The notes: generated from the sequence alone by a model not told the origin. DNA of 64,000 nt from Pseudoclavibacter terrae (GCF_008831075.1 NZ_WBJX01000003.1:186001-250000), one strand, 5' to 3'. Numbered from the stretch's first letter, positions 16,718-26,367 are shown. A program made the numbers and translations.

Positions 16718-16993
16718 GATGCTCCAACTTCTCGGCAGGGGACGGGACGACGTGGTGAGGGTACGCCTCATTGCTTGCGATTTCGCTCAATCGTTTAATT
16801 ACTTTGGGTGGGGCGCGCCTGAGTTGTGGTCTCGCCGTTCCATTCCCGCCCTGACGGTTCGTGACGTCCCCGAGCACACCATTTGTTGCGTGTCATGAAC
16901 CGTCACACCCGTGACACTCCCCCGGGTCAGGCGTAGCCTCGCTCAGTTCGCGGAATATCCCGCGAAATGAGAAATCGCATCGGGAGATCTTCC
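16718..16993. promoter_or_regulatory. Divergent promoter region with 14-bp inverted repeat
   Basis: The 276-bp region between the exporter and the symporter is locally AT-rich near 16770-16805. It holds an inverted repeat TGACGGTTCGTGAC (16852-16865) / GTCATGAACCGTCA (16892-16905) matching at 13 of 14 positions, spaced by 26 bp, a plausible operator or mRNA hairpin. A TAGCCT near 16932 could be the symporter -10. Confidence 0.45.
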
Positions 16994-18490
16994 ATGTCGG
17001 CCAACACCCCCACAACAGCCGGAGCATCCGAAGCTGAGGTGACGCCGCGCCCCAAAAGCCGCGCGCGCAAGCTCCTCACGTCGTTCGGATTCCAGATCCT
17101 TGCGGCCCTCGTCCTGGGCGTCGTGCTCGGACTGGTCGCCCGCAACCTGGGCGACGACGCGGAAGGCAACCCCAACGGGCTCGCCGCGACGCTCGCCACC
17201 ATCGGCAGCTCGTACGTCACCATCCTGACCGCCGCTGTCGTTCCGCTCATCCTCACCGCCGTCATCTCGAGCATCGCGCAGCTGCGCCTCGTGACGAACG
17301 CGGCCAGGCTCGCCGGCCAGACCCTCCTGTGGTTCGGGATCACGGCGCTCATCGCCGTGACCATCGGCATCGTGCTCGGCGTCACCATCCAGCCGGGCAA
17401 CCGCGTCGACCAGTCGCAGCTCGAGACCGGTGAGCCCTCCTCGGTCGGCACCTGGTGGAACTTCCTCACCGGACTCGTGCCGCAGAACTTCCTCGGCATG
17501 GGCGTGCGCTCGCGCGTCGACGCAGACACCGGCGACGTGAACTCGACGATCGCGTTCAACGTGCTGCAGGTCATCGTCATCGCCGTCGTCATCGGCATCG
17601 CGGCACTCCGCCTCGGCAAGCGCGCCGAGCCGTTCCTCGAGTTCACGGCGTCCGCCCTCGCGGTCATCCAGAAGGTGCTGTGGTGGATCATCCGCATCGC
17701 CCCGCTCGGCACGCTGGGCCTCATCGCGAGCGCCGTCGTCAACTACGGCTGGGAGAAGCTCACGAGCCTCGCCTGGTTCGCGATCGCCATCTACATCGGC
17801 CTCGCGCTGGTGCTGTTCGTCGTCTACCCGATCCTCGTGAAGGCGCACGGCCTGTCCATCGGCCGTTTCTTCTCCGGCGTGTGGCCGGCAGTGCAGCTCG
17901 CGTTCGTGAGCCGCTCCTCCATCGGCACGCTCCCCCTCACGCAGCGCGTGACCGAGCGCAACCTCGGCGTGCCCCGCGAGTACGCGTCGTTCGCCGTGCC
18001 GTTCGGCGCGACCACGAAGATGGATGGATGCGCCGCGATCTACCCGGCGATCTCCGCGATCTTCGTCGCCCAGTTCTTCGGCATCGAGCTGTCGATCATG
18101 CAGTACATCCTCATCGTCATCGTGTCCGTCGTCGGCTCCGCCGCGACGGCCGGTACGACGGGTGCCACGGTCATGCTCACGCTGACCCTGTCGACGCTCG
18201 GCCTCCCACTCGAGGGTGTCGGCCTGCTGCTCGCCATCGACCCGATCCTCGACATGGGCCGCACCGCGACCAACGTGGCCGGCCAGGCGCTCGTGCCGAT
18301 GATCGTCGCGAAGCGCGAGGGCATCCTCAACGAGAAGCTCTACAACGCGCCCCGCGGCGACGTCGCCTTCTCCGACGAGACCGACGAGGAAGTGGAGGAG
18401 ACCATCCAGCGCTCCACCGGCTCGCAGAACGACCGCGAGCAGGACGCCTTCGAAGGCGCAACCCTGCAGGACGCGGAACGCCGAAGCTAG
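16994..18490 (+). CDS. Dicarboxylate/amino acid:cation symporter (DAACS family)
   Basis: Secondary transporter of the GltP/DctA family, 498 residues, taking up C4-dicarboxylates or acidic/neutral amino acids with H+ or Na+. Eight membrane segments plus two re-entrant loops are expected. Family signatures seen: the first serine-rich hairpin FVSRSSIGTLPLT (about residue 305), PFGATTKMDGCAAIYP, the second hairpin region VGSAATAGTTGATVML, and DPILDMGRTATNVAGQA in TM8. The long acidic C-terminal tail (about 55 residues, DETDEEVEET...) is cytoplasmic. The ATG at 16994 has a gggaga Shine-Dalgarno. A single-gene unit. Confidence 0.9.
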   Translation: MSANTPTTAGASEAEVTPRPKSRARKLLTSFGFQILAALVLGVVLGLVARNLGDDAEGNPNGLAATLATIGSSYVTILTAAVVPLILTAVISSIAQLRLVTNAARLAGQTLLWFGITALIAVTIGIVLGVTIQPGNRVDQSQLETGEPSSVGTWWNFLTGLVPQNFLGMGVRSRVDADTGDVNSTIAFNVLQVIVIAVVIGIAALRLGKRAEPFLEFTASALAVIQKVLWWIIRIAPLGTLGLIASAVVNYGWEKLTSLAWFAIAIYIGLALVLFVVYPILVKAHGLSIGRFFSGVWPAVQLAFVSRSSIGTLPLTQRVTERNLGVPREYASFAVPFGATTKMDGCAAIYPAISAIFVAQFFGIELSIMQYILIVIVSVVGSAATAGTTGATVMLTLTLSTLGLPLEGVGLLLAIDPILDMGRTATNVAGQALVPMIVAKREGILNEKLYNAPRGDVAFSDETDEEVEETIQRSTGSQNDREQDAFEGATLQDAERRS

Positions 18491-18508
18491 CCTCGGCTCA
18501 AGCCGTCA

Positions 18509-18561
18509 ACGGGCGCTTGCCCTCGGAACCCCACGCGGGGAGTCCGGGAGCAGGCGCCCGT
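18509..18561 (+). terminator. Hairpin after the DAACS symporter
   Basis: Outer arms ACGGGCGC (18509-18516) and GCGCCCGT (18554-18561) pair perfectly, with an inner CCCC/GGGG hairpin around 18529-18540. It starts 18 bp after the symporter stop. No U-tract. Likely a terminator or 3' stabilising structure. Confidence 0.5.
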
Positions 18562-18841
18562 CTCACGTCTGCACTCTCCAACTCCTGATCTGCTCAGGTG
18601 ACGACACTAAGAACGAAAACACCCGCAACGATCTGCTCGCTCGACCCTGAACTTCGGATTGCCTCCGTCGGCACCCGGACAATCAGCAACGCTCCATCGC
18701 CTGTAGCTTCGTCACAAAGAAAATCTAATCGCGGCGATTCGGACGCCTTTTCGAACACGCGAGAAAGCGCGCTGGCAGTAGGGACGGACGGGGAGCCCGA
18801 ATTTCTGGCGCCTGATAACCACCACCGACAGAGGGGTTCAT
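18562..18841. other. Lower-GC intergenic stretch
   Basis: About 280 bp with visibly lower GC than the surroundings. Short reading frames exist on both strands but have no Shine-Dalgarno, family match or codon bias, so I do not call genes. It joins the lower-GC DUF2510/HIRAN-like gene and may have been acquired with it. Confidence 0.5.
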
Positions 18842-20047
18842 ATGACACTCGCACCTGGCTGGCACCCGCACCCGTCTCGTCCTGACCTTCAGCAATGGTG
18901 GGATGGGAAACGTTGGCGCGAGGCCACCTGGCCGAAGAAGGTCGGTTTGCAGCCACTCGCGCGCTATCAGCCCGCGTGGCCTCGACTCGATGTCTCCAAC
19001 ACACCGCAGCCACGGTACGACGTCGTGGGTGAAGCCTATCGAGCCGAAGAAATTCTGGCAGCACTGGGCATGAACCGCCCGCCCGTTGGGCGGGAGGTCG
19101 AGCGCTTCATGAACGCCGAACTCATCCCTGAACCGGACAATCCCCACAGCCAATCCGGACTTGCAATCAGCGTCCGCATCAACGACCACGTCGTTGGCTA
19201 CATAAGCGAGGAAGACGCTCCCCTCCTGGCACCCCACATCCACCGCGTCATCGCCAGCGGCTACGTACCCGTGACGAGAGCCCGTGTTTGGGGTGCCACT
19301 CGACAGAGTCGTAACGGGGTTCGGTTCAACAGCGCGATTCGCCTCGCCTATAGCCCGACCAGCGCAGGTGAGCCCATCAACTCTCCTCCAGGTCACCCAT
19401 GTGTCGTACTTCCGAGGGGTCGCACACTTCAAGTCACGGGCGAAGAGCAGTATCTGCACGTCCTAGGGGAGTACCTCACCCTTGCACCTCGTACCGCAGT
19501 GCTTGTCACACTTCACCGGCAAGATTTCCTCACGAAAACTGGCCTTGAGCGGAGTGTCGTGGAGGTTCGACTCGACGGGGAGACCGTCGGCAATCTCTCG
19601 CCGGCCATGTCCAAGCAGTTGCTTCCGGTTATCGATCACCTATTCGAAGCAGGCAACTACTGGACTGCGGCTCTGGGAAGCCTGCAGGGCAATTCGCTTT
19701 CCATCGAGCTGAAGCTCGACGTAGCGAAGACAGAAACCCTTACCGACGAGTGGATTGAGTCCCCCCACCGCCAACCCCCGCAGCTCGTGCCGGTGAGTAC
19801 CAACTATCGCGTACCACCGGCATTCCGAAGGGCGCGAACTATCGAACCAGCCCCACAGCCGAAAGGCATCGGATGCCTGGCCTGGGTTGGAATTCTGATC
19901 GGTGCTCTGCTGTTAGCCGTGTTCTTGGCACCGTTTGGATCCTTGCTCTCGATGGCCATCATCGTTCTAGGATTTGCCTGGTCGAATTACCAAAAGAAAC
20001 AGCCACCAACCCTCGTTGGCCAGCACACTCCAGGCACGGCAGACTAA
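18842..20047 (+). CDS. DUF2510 protein with two HIRAN-like regions and C-terminal membrane segment
   Basis: A 401-residue protein. The N terminus APGWHPHPSRPDLQQWWDGKRW is a DUF2510 motif, common in actinobacterial membrane proteins. Residues about 60-170 look like a HIRAN domain (VVGEAYRAEEILAAL, AELIPEPDNPHSQSGLAISVRINDHVVGYISEED). A more diverged second copy lies at about 185-300 (LPRGRTLQVTGEEQYLHVLGEY, VVEVRLDGETVGNLSPAMSKQL). A hydrophobic pair near 340-380 would anchor it in the membrane. HIRAN domains bind 3' DNA ends in helicases such as HLTF; here there is no helicase, so the ligand is unknown. A strong agagggg Shine-Dalgarno precedes ATG 18842. The gene and its upstream flank have lower GC and freer third-codon positions than neighbours. 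Confidence 0.65.
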   Translation: MTLAPGWHPHPSRPDLQQWWDGKRWREATWPKKVGLQPLARYQPAWPRLDVSNTPQPRYDVVGEAYRAEEILAALGMNRPPVGREVERFMNAELIPEPDNPHSQSGLAISVRINDHVVGYISEEDAPLLAPHIHRVIASGYVPVTRARVWGATRQSRNGVRFNSAIRLAYSPTSAGEPINSPPGHPCVVLPRGRTLQVTGEEQYLHVLGEYLTLAPRTAVLVTLHRQDFLTKTGLERSVVEVRLDGETVGNLSPAMSKQLLPVIDHLFEAGNYWTAALGSLQGNSLSIELKLDVAKTETLTDEWIESPHRQPPQLVPVSTNYRVPPAFRRARTIEPAPQPKGIGCLAWVGILIGALLLAVFLAPFGSLLSMAIIVLGFAWSNYQKKQPPTLVGQHTPGTAD

Positions 20048-20092
20048 CTCGGAGCTTGGTATCCGTAGGGCCGGGCGTGCAACCCTTGCCGC

Positions 20093-20470
20093 ATGCGCGC
20101 ATCCACCTGGACTCCCCTCGCGATCTTCTACCTCGTGCTCGCCATCGTCGGCGGGGCCGTTACCTGGACGTTCAACGTCATGGCCGGCGCGGAAGGCAGC
20201 GCCTTCGTCGGTGACTACTTCGGCAGCGGACCCGCCGTCACGTCGATCGTGATCGACGTGCTGGTCGCCGCAACCGTGGGCGCGGTGTTCATCATCGTCG
20301 AAGGGCGGCGGCAGGGGATGCGGCGGCTGTGGGTCTACATCCTGTGCTTCGGCGTCGCGTTCGCGTTCGCCCTACCGCTGTTCCTCGCGATGCGGGAGCG
20401 ACACATCGCGGCGGGGCGCGGCCGCGGCGCAGGCAACCGAGTCACCGCTCCTGAGCGACCCCACTCATAG
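20093..20470 (+). CDS. DUF2834 small membrane protein
   Basis: A 125-residue integral membrane protein with three hydrophobic segments (about residues 8-28, 48-70 and 80-100). The middle/late signature VFIIVEGRRQGMRRLWVYIL followed by ALPLFLAMRER is characteristic of the DUF2834 family, whose function is unknown. It is followed by another small membrane protein on the same strand, 81 bp away. Confidence 0.75.
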   Translation: MRASTWTPLAIFYLVLAIVGGAVTWTFNVMAGAEGSAFVGDYFGSGPAVTSIVIDVLVAATVGAVFIIVEGRRQGMRRLWVYILCFGVAFAFALPLFLAMRERHIAAGRGRGAGNRVTAPERPHS

Positions 20471-20551
20471 CCGCTGAGGTTCCCGTGCGCTGAGCCCGCA
20501 CGGAGGTCCGCCTGCTTGGGTCACTGCATAGCCAACTCAGAGGAGACCACC

Positions 20552-21088
20552 GTGCGCAAGACGATCTGGTTCGCAGGCGGCATCGCGATGAGCATCCTGT
20601 ACGTCCTCCTCGTCGGCTACCTGACACTGCAGGTGATCGGTCTCGCCGCAGGAGCGGTGCTCGGGCTCGACAACCAGCTGACGGCCGTGACGACCCCAGG
20701 CCCGGGCCTCCTCCAACTCGGTGGAATCGCCGCGGCGAGCGCCGGCGTGCTCCTCGGACTCACCTGGGCGACACGACGCGCGGACCCCGCGAACCGGTTC
20801 TCGCTGCGGCTTGGCTTCGCGGTCGCCACCACGGCGCAGGTCGTCGCCGCGTTCGCGGTCCTCTCGCAGCGCTTCGAGGTCTTGAACCTCGACACCGGAC
20901 CGGCACCGTGGGTCGAGGGCTGGCTGACCAGGGGCGGCACCGCCTCGGTTGTTCACCTCATGCTGATTGTGGCCGTCGGCCTGCTGTTCACGCGCCGCGA
21001 GCCAACCGGCGTCAAGCCAACCAGCGTCAAGCCGCCGAGCATTGCTCGGCCAGCCAAGCATGAGCCAGCTGAGGAGCGTCGCCCGTGA
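20552..21088 (+). CDS. Hypothetical four-TM membrane protein
   Basis: A 178-residue membrane protein with four hydrophobic segments (about residues 5-30, 50-72, 88-108, 130-150). The GTG at 20552 was chosen because gaggaga lies just upstream; the in-frame TTG at 20516 lacks one. The C-terminal tail has a repeated GVKPTSVKPPS pattern. No family recognised. The last 62 bp overlap the 3' end of the convergent S41 protease gene, an unusually long overlap, so the C-terminal tail is shaped by both genes. Confidence 0.6.
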   Translation: MRKTIWFAGGIAMSILYVLLVGYLTLQVIGLAAGAVLGLDNQLTAVTTPGPGLLQLGGIAAASAGVLLGLTWATRRADPANRFSLRLGFAVATTAQVVAAFAVLSQRFEVLNLDTGPAPWVEGWLTRGGTASVVHLMLIVAVGLLFTRREPTGVKPTSVKPPSIARPAKHEPAEERRP

Positions 21089-22055
21089 GTGCAGAGATGT
21101 CGGGTTGGATGGGCTCCGGCATGACCGCGCCCGTCCGGTCCGTGTAGCGCGAGGTTGTGAGCAGGATCTCCGATCCGTCGGAGAGCAGGAAGCCCTCGAC
21201 TCCGGTCGCGAGCCCGTTGCTCTTCTCCCCGAACGTGCGGACGTTGCCCTGCCCTGAGAAGCCCGCGAGCACCATCTCGGCGGCGGAGGCCGTGTAGAAG
21301 TCCTGCAGGACCGCGATCGGCTTGCCCCCGAAGGCGTCGGCGTCGATGTCGGCATCGGAGTCGAAGCGCAGCTCGTAGCCGTCGGTCGAGGTCGCACTCT
21401 CCGTCGATACCGTGATCGCGTCGCGTTGGCCGTCGCGGTCCACGAATCCCGCAACCTCGCTCGTGTCGAAGAGCGGCGAGACGGCCCCGAGCATCGGGAA
21501 CGCATTGCCGCCCCAGTTGCCGCGCAGGTCGACGACGAAGCCGCACGTGTTCGCATCCGCGAGCGCTGACAACCCCTCGACTCCGGTCCGTGCATACTCC
21601 TCGGCGAGGGGGCCTTCGTGTCCGATCGCCGACACCGTGATCGTGACGGTGCGGCCCTGCGTCGCTTCGACCGTGGGCGGGGCGCTCGGTGCCTCCGTGT
21701 ACGCTGCTTCCCGCTCATCGGCGGGAAGGAACCTCGCATGCCGGCCACCGGCATCGAAGGCCGCCGCCGCAATCAGGTCGTGCGCCTCCTCGAGGGTTGT
21801 GGCCGACGCGCCCGCGGCGAGGAGCGCATCCCGTTCGGCCGACCAATCTCCACCCGAGTACAGGCCGTGCTCCTCCAGAACCTGGGCAGCCTCTTCGACA
21901 AGTGCCGCCGGGCTGACGATCGGCGTGGGGACGGGCTCCGGCTCGGGCGACGCGGTGCACCCGGAGAGCCCCACGGCGAGTGCGGCAGCCACCGTCAGCG
22001 AGAGGCTCGCGCGCACGCTCCGCCCGCCCCGCGGCTGCATGGCGACGTTGCTCAT
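21027..22055 (-). CDS. S41 family peptidase, lipoprotein
   Basis: A 342-residue secreted serine peptidase related to the tail-specific protease (S41) family. A lipoprotein signal with lipobox GLSGC (cysteine near residue 33) places it on the outer face of the membrane. The catalytic domain has CGFVVDLRGNWGGN (the S41 DLRxNxGG motif, about residue 185) and the nucleophile region FYTASAAEMVLAGF (S in TASAAE, about 275), then GEKSNGLATG. No PDZ domain is seen, as in the TSP-like IRBP-type members. Substrates are unknown. It is convergent with the preceding gene. Confidence 0.85.
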   Translation of the reverse strand: MSNVAMQPRGGRSVRASLSLTVAAALAVGLSGCTASPEPEPVPTPIVSPAALVEEAAQVLEEHGLYSGGDWSAERDALLAAGASATTLEEAHDLIAAAAFDAGGRHARFLPADEREAAYTEAPSAPPTVEATQGRTVTITVSAIGHEGPLAEEYARTGVEGLSALADANTCGFVVDLRGNWGGNAFPMLGAVSPLFDTSEVAGFVDRDGQRDAITVSTESATSTDGYELRFDSDADIDADAFGGKPIAVLQDFYTASAAEMVLAGFSGQGNVRTFGEKSNGLATGVEGFLLSDGSEILLTTSRYTDRTGAVMPEPIQPDISALTGDAPQLAHAWLAEQCSAA

Positions 22056-22144
22056 GCACCAACCCTACGGTTCGTGGCTTCGCCAGCGGGGCCCGCAGGC
22101 CGGACGCCCGGCTCCCCGCGGCCCCGCGTCTGACCGCGAGCTCC

Positions 22145-23122
<978 letters not shown>

Positions 23123-23211
23123 GAAAACGAGTCAATCCGCTTCCGCTCGAGGCAACGCGGCCCTGTTGTGAGGTGCACTGGCAAGACCCCTCTGACCGGC
23201 GAGCTACGGCG

Positions 23212-23224
23212 TAGGGTCGCTGGC
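23212..23224 (+). promoter_or_regulatory. -10 box of leaderless XRE regulator transcript
   Basis: TAGGGT (23212-23217) is followed by 7 nt and the ATG at 23225, with no Shine-Dalgarno. Confidence 0.45.
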
Positions 23225-24115
23225 ATGGACATCCATGAGGACTTGAGCGCGTTCCTCACCTCTCGGCGGGCGAAACTCACACCCGCCCAGGCGGGGTTGC
23301 CAGACTTCGGCGGTCGACGCCGAGTTCCTGGATTGCGCCGCGAGGAAGTCGCACTGCTCGCAGGGATGAGCGCCGAGTACTACAAGCGGCTCGAGCGAGG
23401 CCACGCCGGCGGCGTCTCCGAGGCCGTGCTCGACGGAGTGAGCCGCGCGCTCCATCTCGATGAGGCCGAGCATGCGCACTTGCACGAACTCGTGAGGACA
23501 GCCAATGAGGGCACCCACCCGCAACGGCAGCGCCGCTCCAGGAAACTACAGCTCAGTCCAGCAATGCAGCAGACCATCGACGCGATGTCGACGGTGCCGG
23601 TGTTCATCCAGAACGGCCGTCTTGACGCGATCGCGACCAACGCGCTCGGTCGGGCGCTGTTCGCCCCGATGTTCGAGGATGCCCGCCCGCCCATCAACGC
23701 GGCCCGCTTCGTGTTCCTCGACAAGCGGTCGCAGACCTTCTACCAAGACTGGGAGAGCAATACGAGGCAGATCGTTGCGATCCTCCGCGCCGAGGCAGGA
23801 CGCTCGCCCTACGACCGGGCGCTCAGCGACCTCGTCGGCGAGCTGTCTACCCGCAGTGACGCCTTCCGGAAACTGTGGGGCGCGCACGACGTGCGCGAGC
23901 ACCGCGATGGGCTGAAGAGCGTGCACCACCCCGTCGTCGGAGACCTCGACCTCAGCTATCAGAGCATGGACCTCGGCCCAGACCGAGGGCTGCTCATGCT
24001 CGTGTTCTCGGCGGAACCGGGGAGCGCATCCCACGAGCGGCTGCAGCTGCTGTCGAACTGGGCGACCGGGCATCCGGAGCTCGCGCAGGCGAATCCCTCT
24101 GCGCGCACGAGCTGA
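23225..24115 (+). CDS. XRE family regulator with MmyB-like ligand-binding domain
   Basis: A 296-residue transcription factor. The N-terminal Cro/C1 helix-turn-helix spans about residues 10-85, with RRRVPGLRREEVALLAGMSAEYYKRLERG, the motif typical of the MmyB-type group. The C-terminal domain (about 115-270) matches the PAS-like MmyB ligand-binding fold, which can bind fatty acids in a homologue. It is divergent from the aldo/keto reductase gene; AKR/MmyB pairs are frequent in actinobacteria and suggest regulation of that reductase. The start at 23225 lies after a leaderless-type promoter. Confidence 0.87.
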   Translation: MDIHEDLSAFLTSRRAKLTPAQAGLPDFGGRRRVPGLRREEVALLAGMSAEYYKRLERGHAGGVSEAVLDGVSRALHLDEAEHAHLHELVRTANEGTHPQRQRRSRKLQLSPAMQQTIDAMSTVPVFIQNGRLDAIATNALGRALFAPMFEDARPPINAARFVFLDKRSQTFYQDWESNTRQIVAILRAEAGRSPYDRALSDLVGELSTRSDAFRKLWGAHDVREHRDGLKSVHHPVVGDLDLSYQSMDLGPDRGLLMLVFSAEPGSASHERLQLLSNWATGHPELAQANPSARTS

Positions 24116-24273
24116 GCTCGTCGCCCCGGACCACGACCCGGCGCTTGTCGACCGCTTACTCGCCGCACTCAGGACTCACTAGGCCCGACGGTGCATTCGG
24201 CCGGTATCGACGAGTTGTCCTCGTTTCGCTTGGCCAGTGGTGACTCGAACCGGGCCTGTGCCAGGATCTGAGC
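24116..24273. other. Intergenic, no feature seen
   Basis: 158 bp between the XRE regulator and a small lipoprotein. No gene, clear hairpin or strong promoter box seen; a CAGGAT at 24262-24267 may be a poor -10 for the next gene. Confidence 0.35.
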
Positions 24274-24735
24274 ATGAAGCCAGTGACGAAGCTGTCGACC
24301 CTCACCGCGGCGATCCTGCTGCCCCTGGCGCTCGCAAGCTGCGCGACGAGCCCCGCTGAGACGCAGGAGTCAGCCTCCGAGTCCGGCACCGTCGCGGCCT
24401 CCGCGCCGACGTTCGCGGATCTCGAGGCGGGCGGGGCCAACGAGAAGGACCTTCCGAGCGAGCTCCCCGACAACGCGTTGGACGGGGCCGACCTCGACTC
24501 GGCCCGGTGGGTCGGCGAGCATGAGGGAACCGACGTGTGGCTGGCCGCACCCGTCGAGGGGAGCCTCTACGACGCCTGCATCCTGGCCTTCCCGGATGCG
24601 CAGAACTGGACCAGCGGGTGCGGCGGCGGTGTCTCCGGCCCCGATCAGCGCTGGTACGCCATCGTTCCCGACGGCGAGGCGCCGCCCGAGAACAGCGTCG
24701 CCCTCTCGGAGAACGTCTACGTCTCAGCGAGCTGA
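24274..24735 (+). CDS. Small lipoprotein, unknown function
   Basis: A 153-residue predicted lipoprotein. The signal peptide MKPVTKLSTLTAAILLPLALASC has a lipobox LASC with the lipidated cysteine at residue 23. The acidic mature domain contains a likely disulfide pair (YDACILAF and TSGCGGG) and aromatic-rich strands. No enzymatic motif recognised. Similar small acidic lipoproteins with a WVGEHEGTDVWLA-type core occur in actinobacteria without known role. Confidence 0.75.
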   Translation: MKPVTKLSTLTAAILLPLALASCATSPAETQESASESGTVAASAPTFADLEAGGANEKDLPSELPDNALDGADLDSARWVGEHEGTDVWLAAPVEGSLYDACILAFPDAQNWTSGCGGGVSGPDQRWYAIVPDGEAPPENSVALSENVYVSAS

Positions 24736-24782
24736 TCTGCGAGACCGCCACCGACTAGCGGTGGAATGTCGGTGGCCGTGGG

Positions 24783-24795
24783 TAGCGTCAGCGCC
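24783..24795 (+). promoter_or_regulatory. -10 box of leaderless hydrolase transcript
   Basis: TAGCGT (24783-24788) is followed by 7 nt and the ATG at 24796. Confidence 0.45.
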
Positions 24796-25491
24796 ATGCA
24801 CATCATCCTCATCCCCGGCTTCTGGCTCACCGGCGACTCGTGGGCCCCGGTCACGCGAGCGCTCGAAGACGCGGGGCACACCGCGCATCCGCTCACCCTG
24901 CCGGGCAAGGCCCCGGGTGACGATGCGGCGGGTGTCGGCCTGCGCACCCACATCGACGCGGTCGCCGCGCTCATCGACACCCTCAAAGGCGACGTAGTGC
25001 TCGTCGGCCACAGCGGCGGTGGCGCGGTCGCCTACGGGGCGGTGGATGCACGCCCCGACCGCGTCTCGCGGGTGGTCTACGTCGACTCCGGGCCGCTTGC
25101 CGACGGCGGCGTGATCAACGACGGCTTCGAGTCTTCCGCCGGCGCGGTGCCGCTGCCAGACCGCAGTGTCTTTGGGGAGCCGGAGCTCGTCGACATGACC
25201 GAGGAAGTCTGGCAGCGGCTCGCCGACATCGCCGTGCCGGAGCCCGTCGGTGTGGCCACGGAGAAGCAGCAGCTCGGCGACGAGCGCCGCTACGACGTGC
25301 CGGCGGTCGTCATCACGAGCACCATGCCAGAACCGATGCTCCGACAGTTCATGGCCGACGGCCACCCCTACGTCGCCGAACTCGCCCGTGCGCGATCCGT
25401 GCGCATCGTCGAGCTCCCGACCGGGCATTGGCCGCAGCTCACGAAGCCGGGCGAACTCGCGGCCGCCGTCGTCGACGCCGTGACCGGCTGA
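24796..25491 (+). CDS. Alpha/beta hydrolase
   Basis: A 231-residue alpha/beta-hydrolase-fold enzyme. The nucleophile elbow is VLVGHSGGGAV with the catalytic serine near residue 76; the first strand IILIPGFWLTGDSW provides the oxyanion-hole region, and the catalytic histidine is probably in LPTGHWPQLT near residue 215. The ATG at 24796 was chosen because it follows a leaderless-type -10 and gives the family N terminus. No signal peptide. Substrate unknown. Confidence 0.85.
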   Translation: MHIILIPGFWLTGDSWAPVTRALEDAGHTAHPLTLPGKAPGDDAAGVGLRTHIDAVAALIDTLKGDVVLVGHSGGGAVAYGAVDARPDRVSRVVYVDSGPLADGGVINDGFESSAGAVPLPDRSVFGEPELVDMTEEVWQRLADIAVPEPVGVATEKQQLGDERRYDVPAVVITSTMPEPMLRQFMADGHPYVAELARARSVRIVELPTGHWPQLTKPGELAAAVVDAVTG

Positions 25492-25639
25492 CTCGGCTGC
25501 ACTGATCCGGGCCAACAACCGCCTGCCCGGCGACCGCCCCGGCATCGGGCATGGTCCCGAGGCTGCAGAGCGCACCGCACCCGCCGGTGAACGCGGCCGC
25601 GAACCACGCTCCCAGACTGCGATCTGCGAGAATCCGCGC

Positions 25640-26026
25640 ATGCGCAAATGGCTGCTGTTGGCCGCGGCGATCTCCTGCGAAGTCACCGCGTCCCTCTCCC
25701 TCAAAGGGGCTCTCGATGCTCCCGCCCTGTACGCGATCGTCGTCATCGGGTACGCGGCGTCGTTCGTGCTCCTCGCCCTCGTTCTGCGCGCGGGCCTCCC
25801 ACTCGGTGTCGCCTACGGCATCTGGGGCGCCCTCGGAGTCGCCCTGACCGCCCTCCTGTCCGCGCTGCTGTTCGCAGAACCGCTCACCGCGCTCATGGGC
25901 CTCGGCATGGTGCTCATCATCGGCGGCGTGCTGCTGGTCGAGCTCGGATCGCAGCGTGCCCACGACCGCGCGCCTCGCGGACAAGAACGCGCCCAGCCCT
26001 CTGGCACCGGGCAGGTGTCCGCCTGA
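25640..26026 (+). CDS. SMR family transporter, subunit 1
   Basis: Small multidrug resistance (EmrE-type) membrane protein, 128 residues with four membrane helices. The essential proton/drug-binding glutamate is Glu14 in AAAISCEVTASLSLK, and helix 3 has GLPLGVAYGIWGALGVALT. It carries a hydrophilic C-terminal tail of about 25 residues that ordinary EmrE proteins (about 110 residues) lack, a feature of one partner in paired SMR exporters. Its TGA overlaps the ATG of the second SMR gene, so the two are probably made together and work as a heterodimer. Substrate unknown. Confidence 0.9.
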   Translation: MRKWLLLAAAISCEVTASLSLKGALDAPALYAIVVIGYAASFVLLALVLRAGLPLGVAYGIWGALGVALTALLSALLFAEPLTALMGLGMVLIIGGVLLVELGSQRAHDRAPRGQERAQPSGTGQVSA

Positions 26027-26349
26027 TGCTCGGCTGGATCCTCCTCGCGGGCGCGATCCTCAGCGAGGTCGGCGGCACGCTCTCCCTGCGGAAGGCCGTC
26101 GACGGCAGCCGACTCTGGTACGTCCCCGTGGTGATCGGCTACGTCACCGCATTCACGCTGCTCTCTTCGACGCTCGCGCAGGGAGTTCCACTCGGTGTCG
26201 CCTACGGCATCTGGGCGGCGGTCGGCGTCGCCCTCACCGCCGTGCTCAGCCACTACCTCTTCAAGGAGCCGTTCACCTGGATGATGGCCGCCGGCATCGC
26301 CCTCATCGGCGCGGGCGTGCTGCTCGTCGAAGTGGGCGGCCAGCACTGA
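26026..26349 (+). CDS. SMR family transporter, subunit 2
   Basis: Second small multidrug resistance protein, 107 residues and four helices, with Glu14 in AGAILSEVGGTLSLRK and the helix-3 motif GVPLGVAYGIWAAVGVALT. It is a normal length without tail. It starts in an ATGA overlap with the first SMR gene. Paired SMR proteins such as EbrAB or YkkCD need both subunits, with opposite membrane orientation; the pairing here is read from gene layout. Confidence 0.9.
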   Translation: MLGWILLAGAILSEVGGTLSLRKAVDGSRLWYVPVVIGYVTAFTLLSSTLAQGVPLGVAYGIWAAVGVALTAVLSHYLFKEPFTWMMAAGIALIGAGVLLVEVGGQH

Positions 26350-26367
26350 GCGCCGACCGCCCCGACC

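Noticed and set aside
18598-18885. Short plus-strand frame before the DUF2510 gene.
   Set aside because: No Shine-Dalgarno, no homology I can recognise and it overlaps the start of the real gene in another frame.
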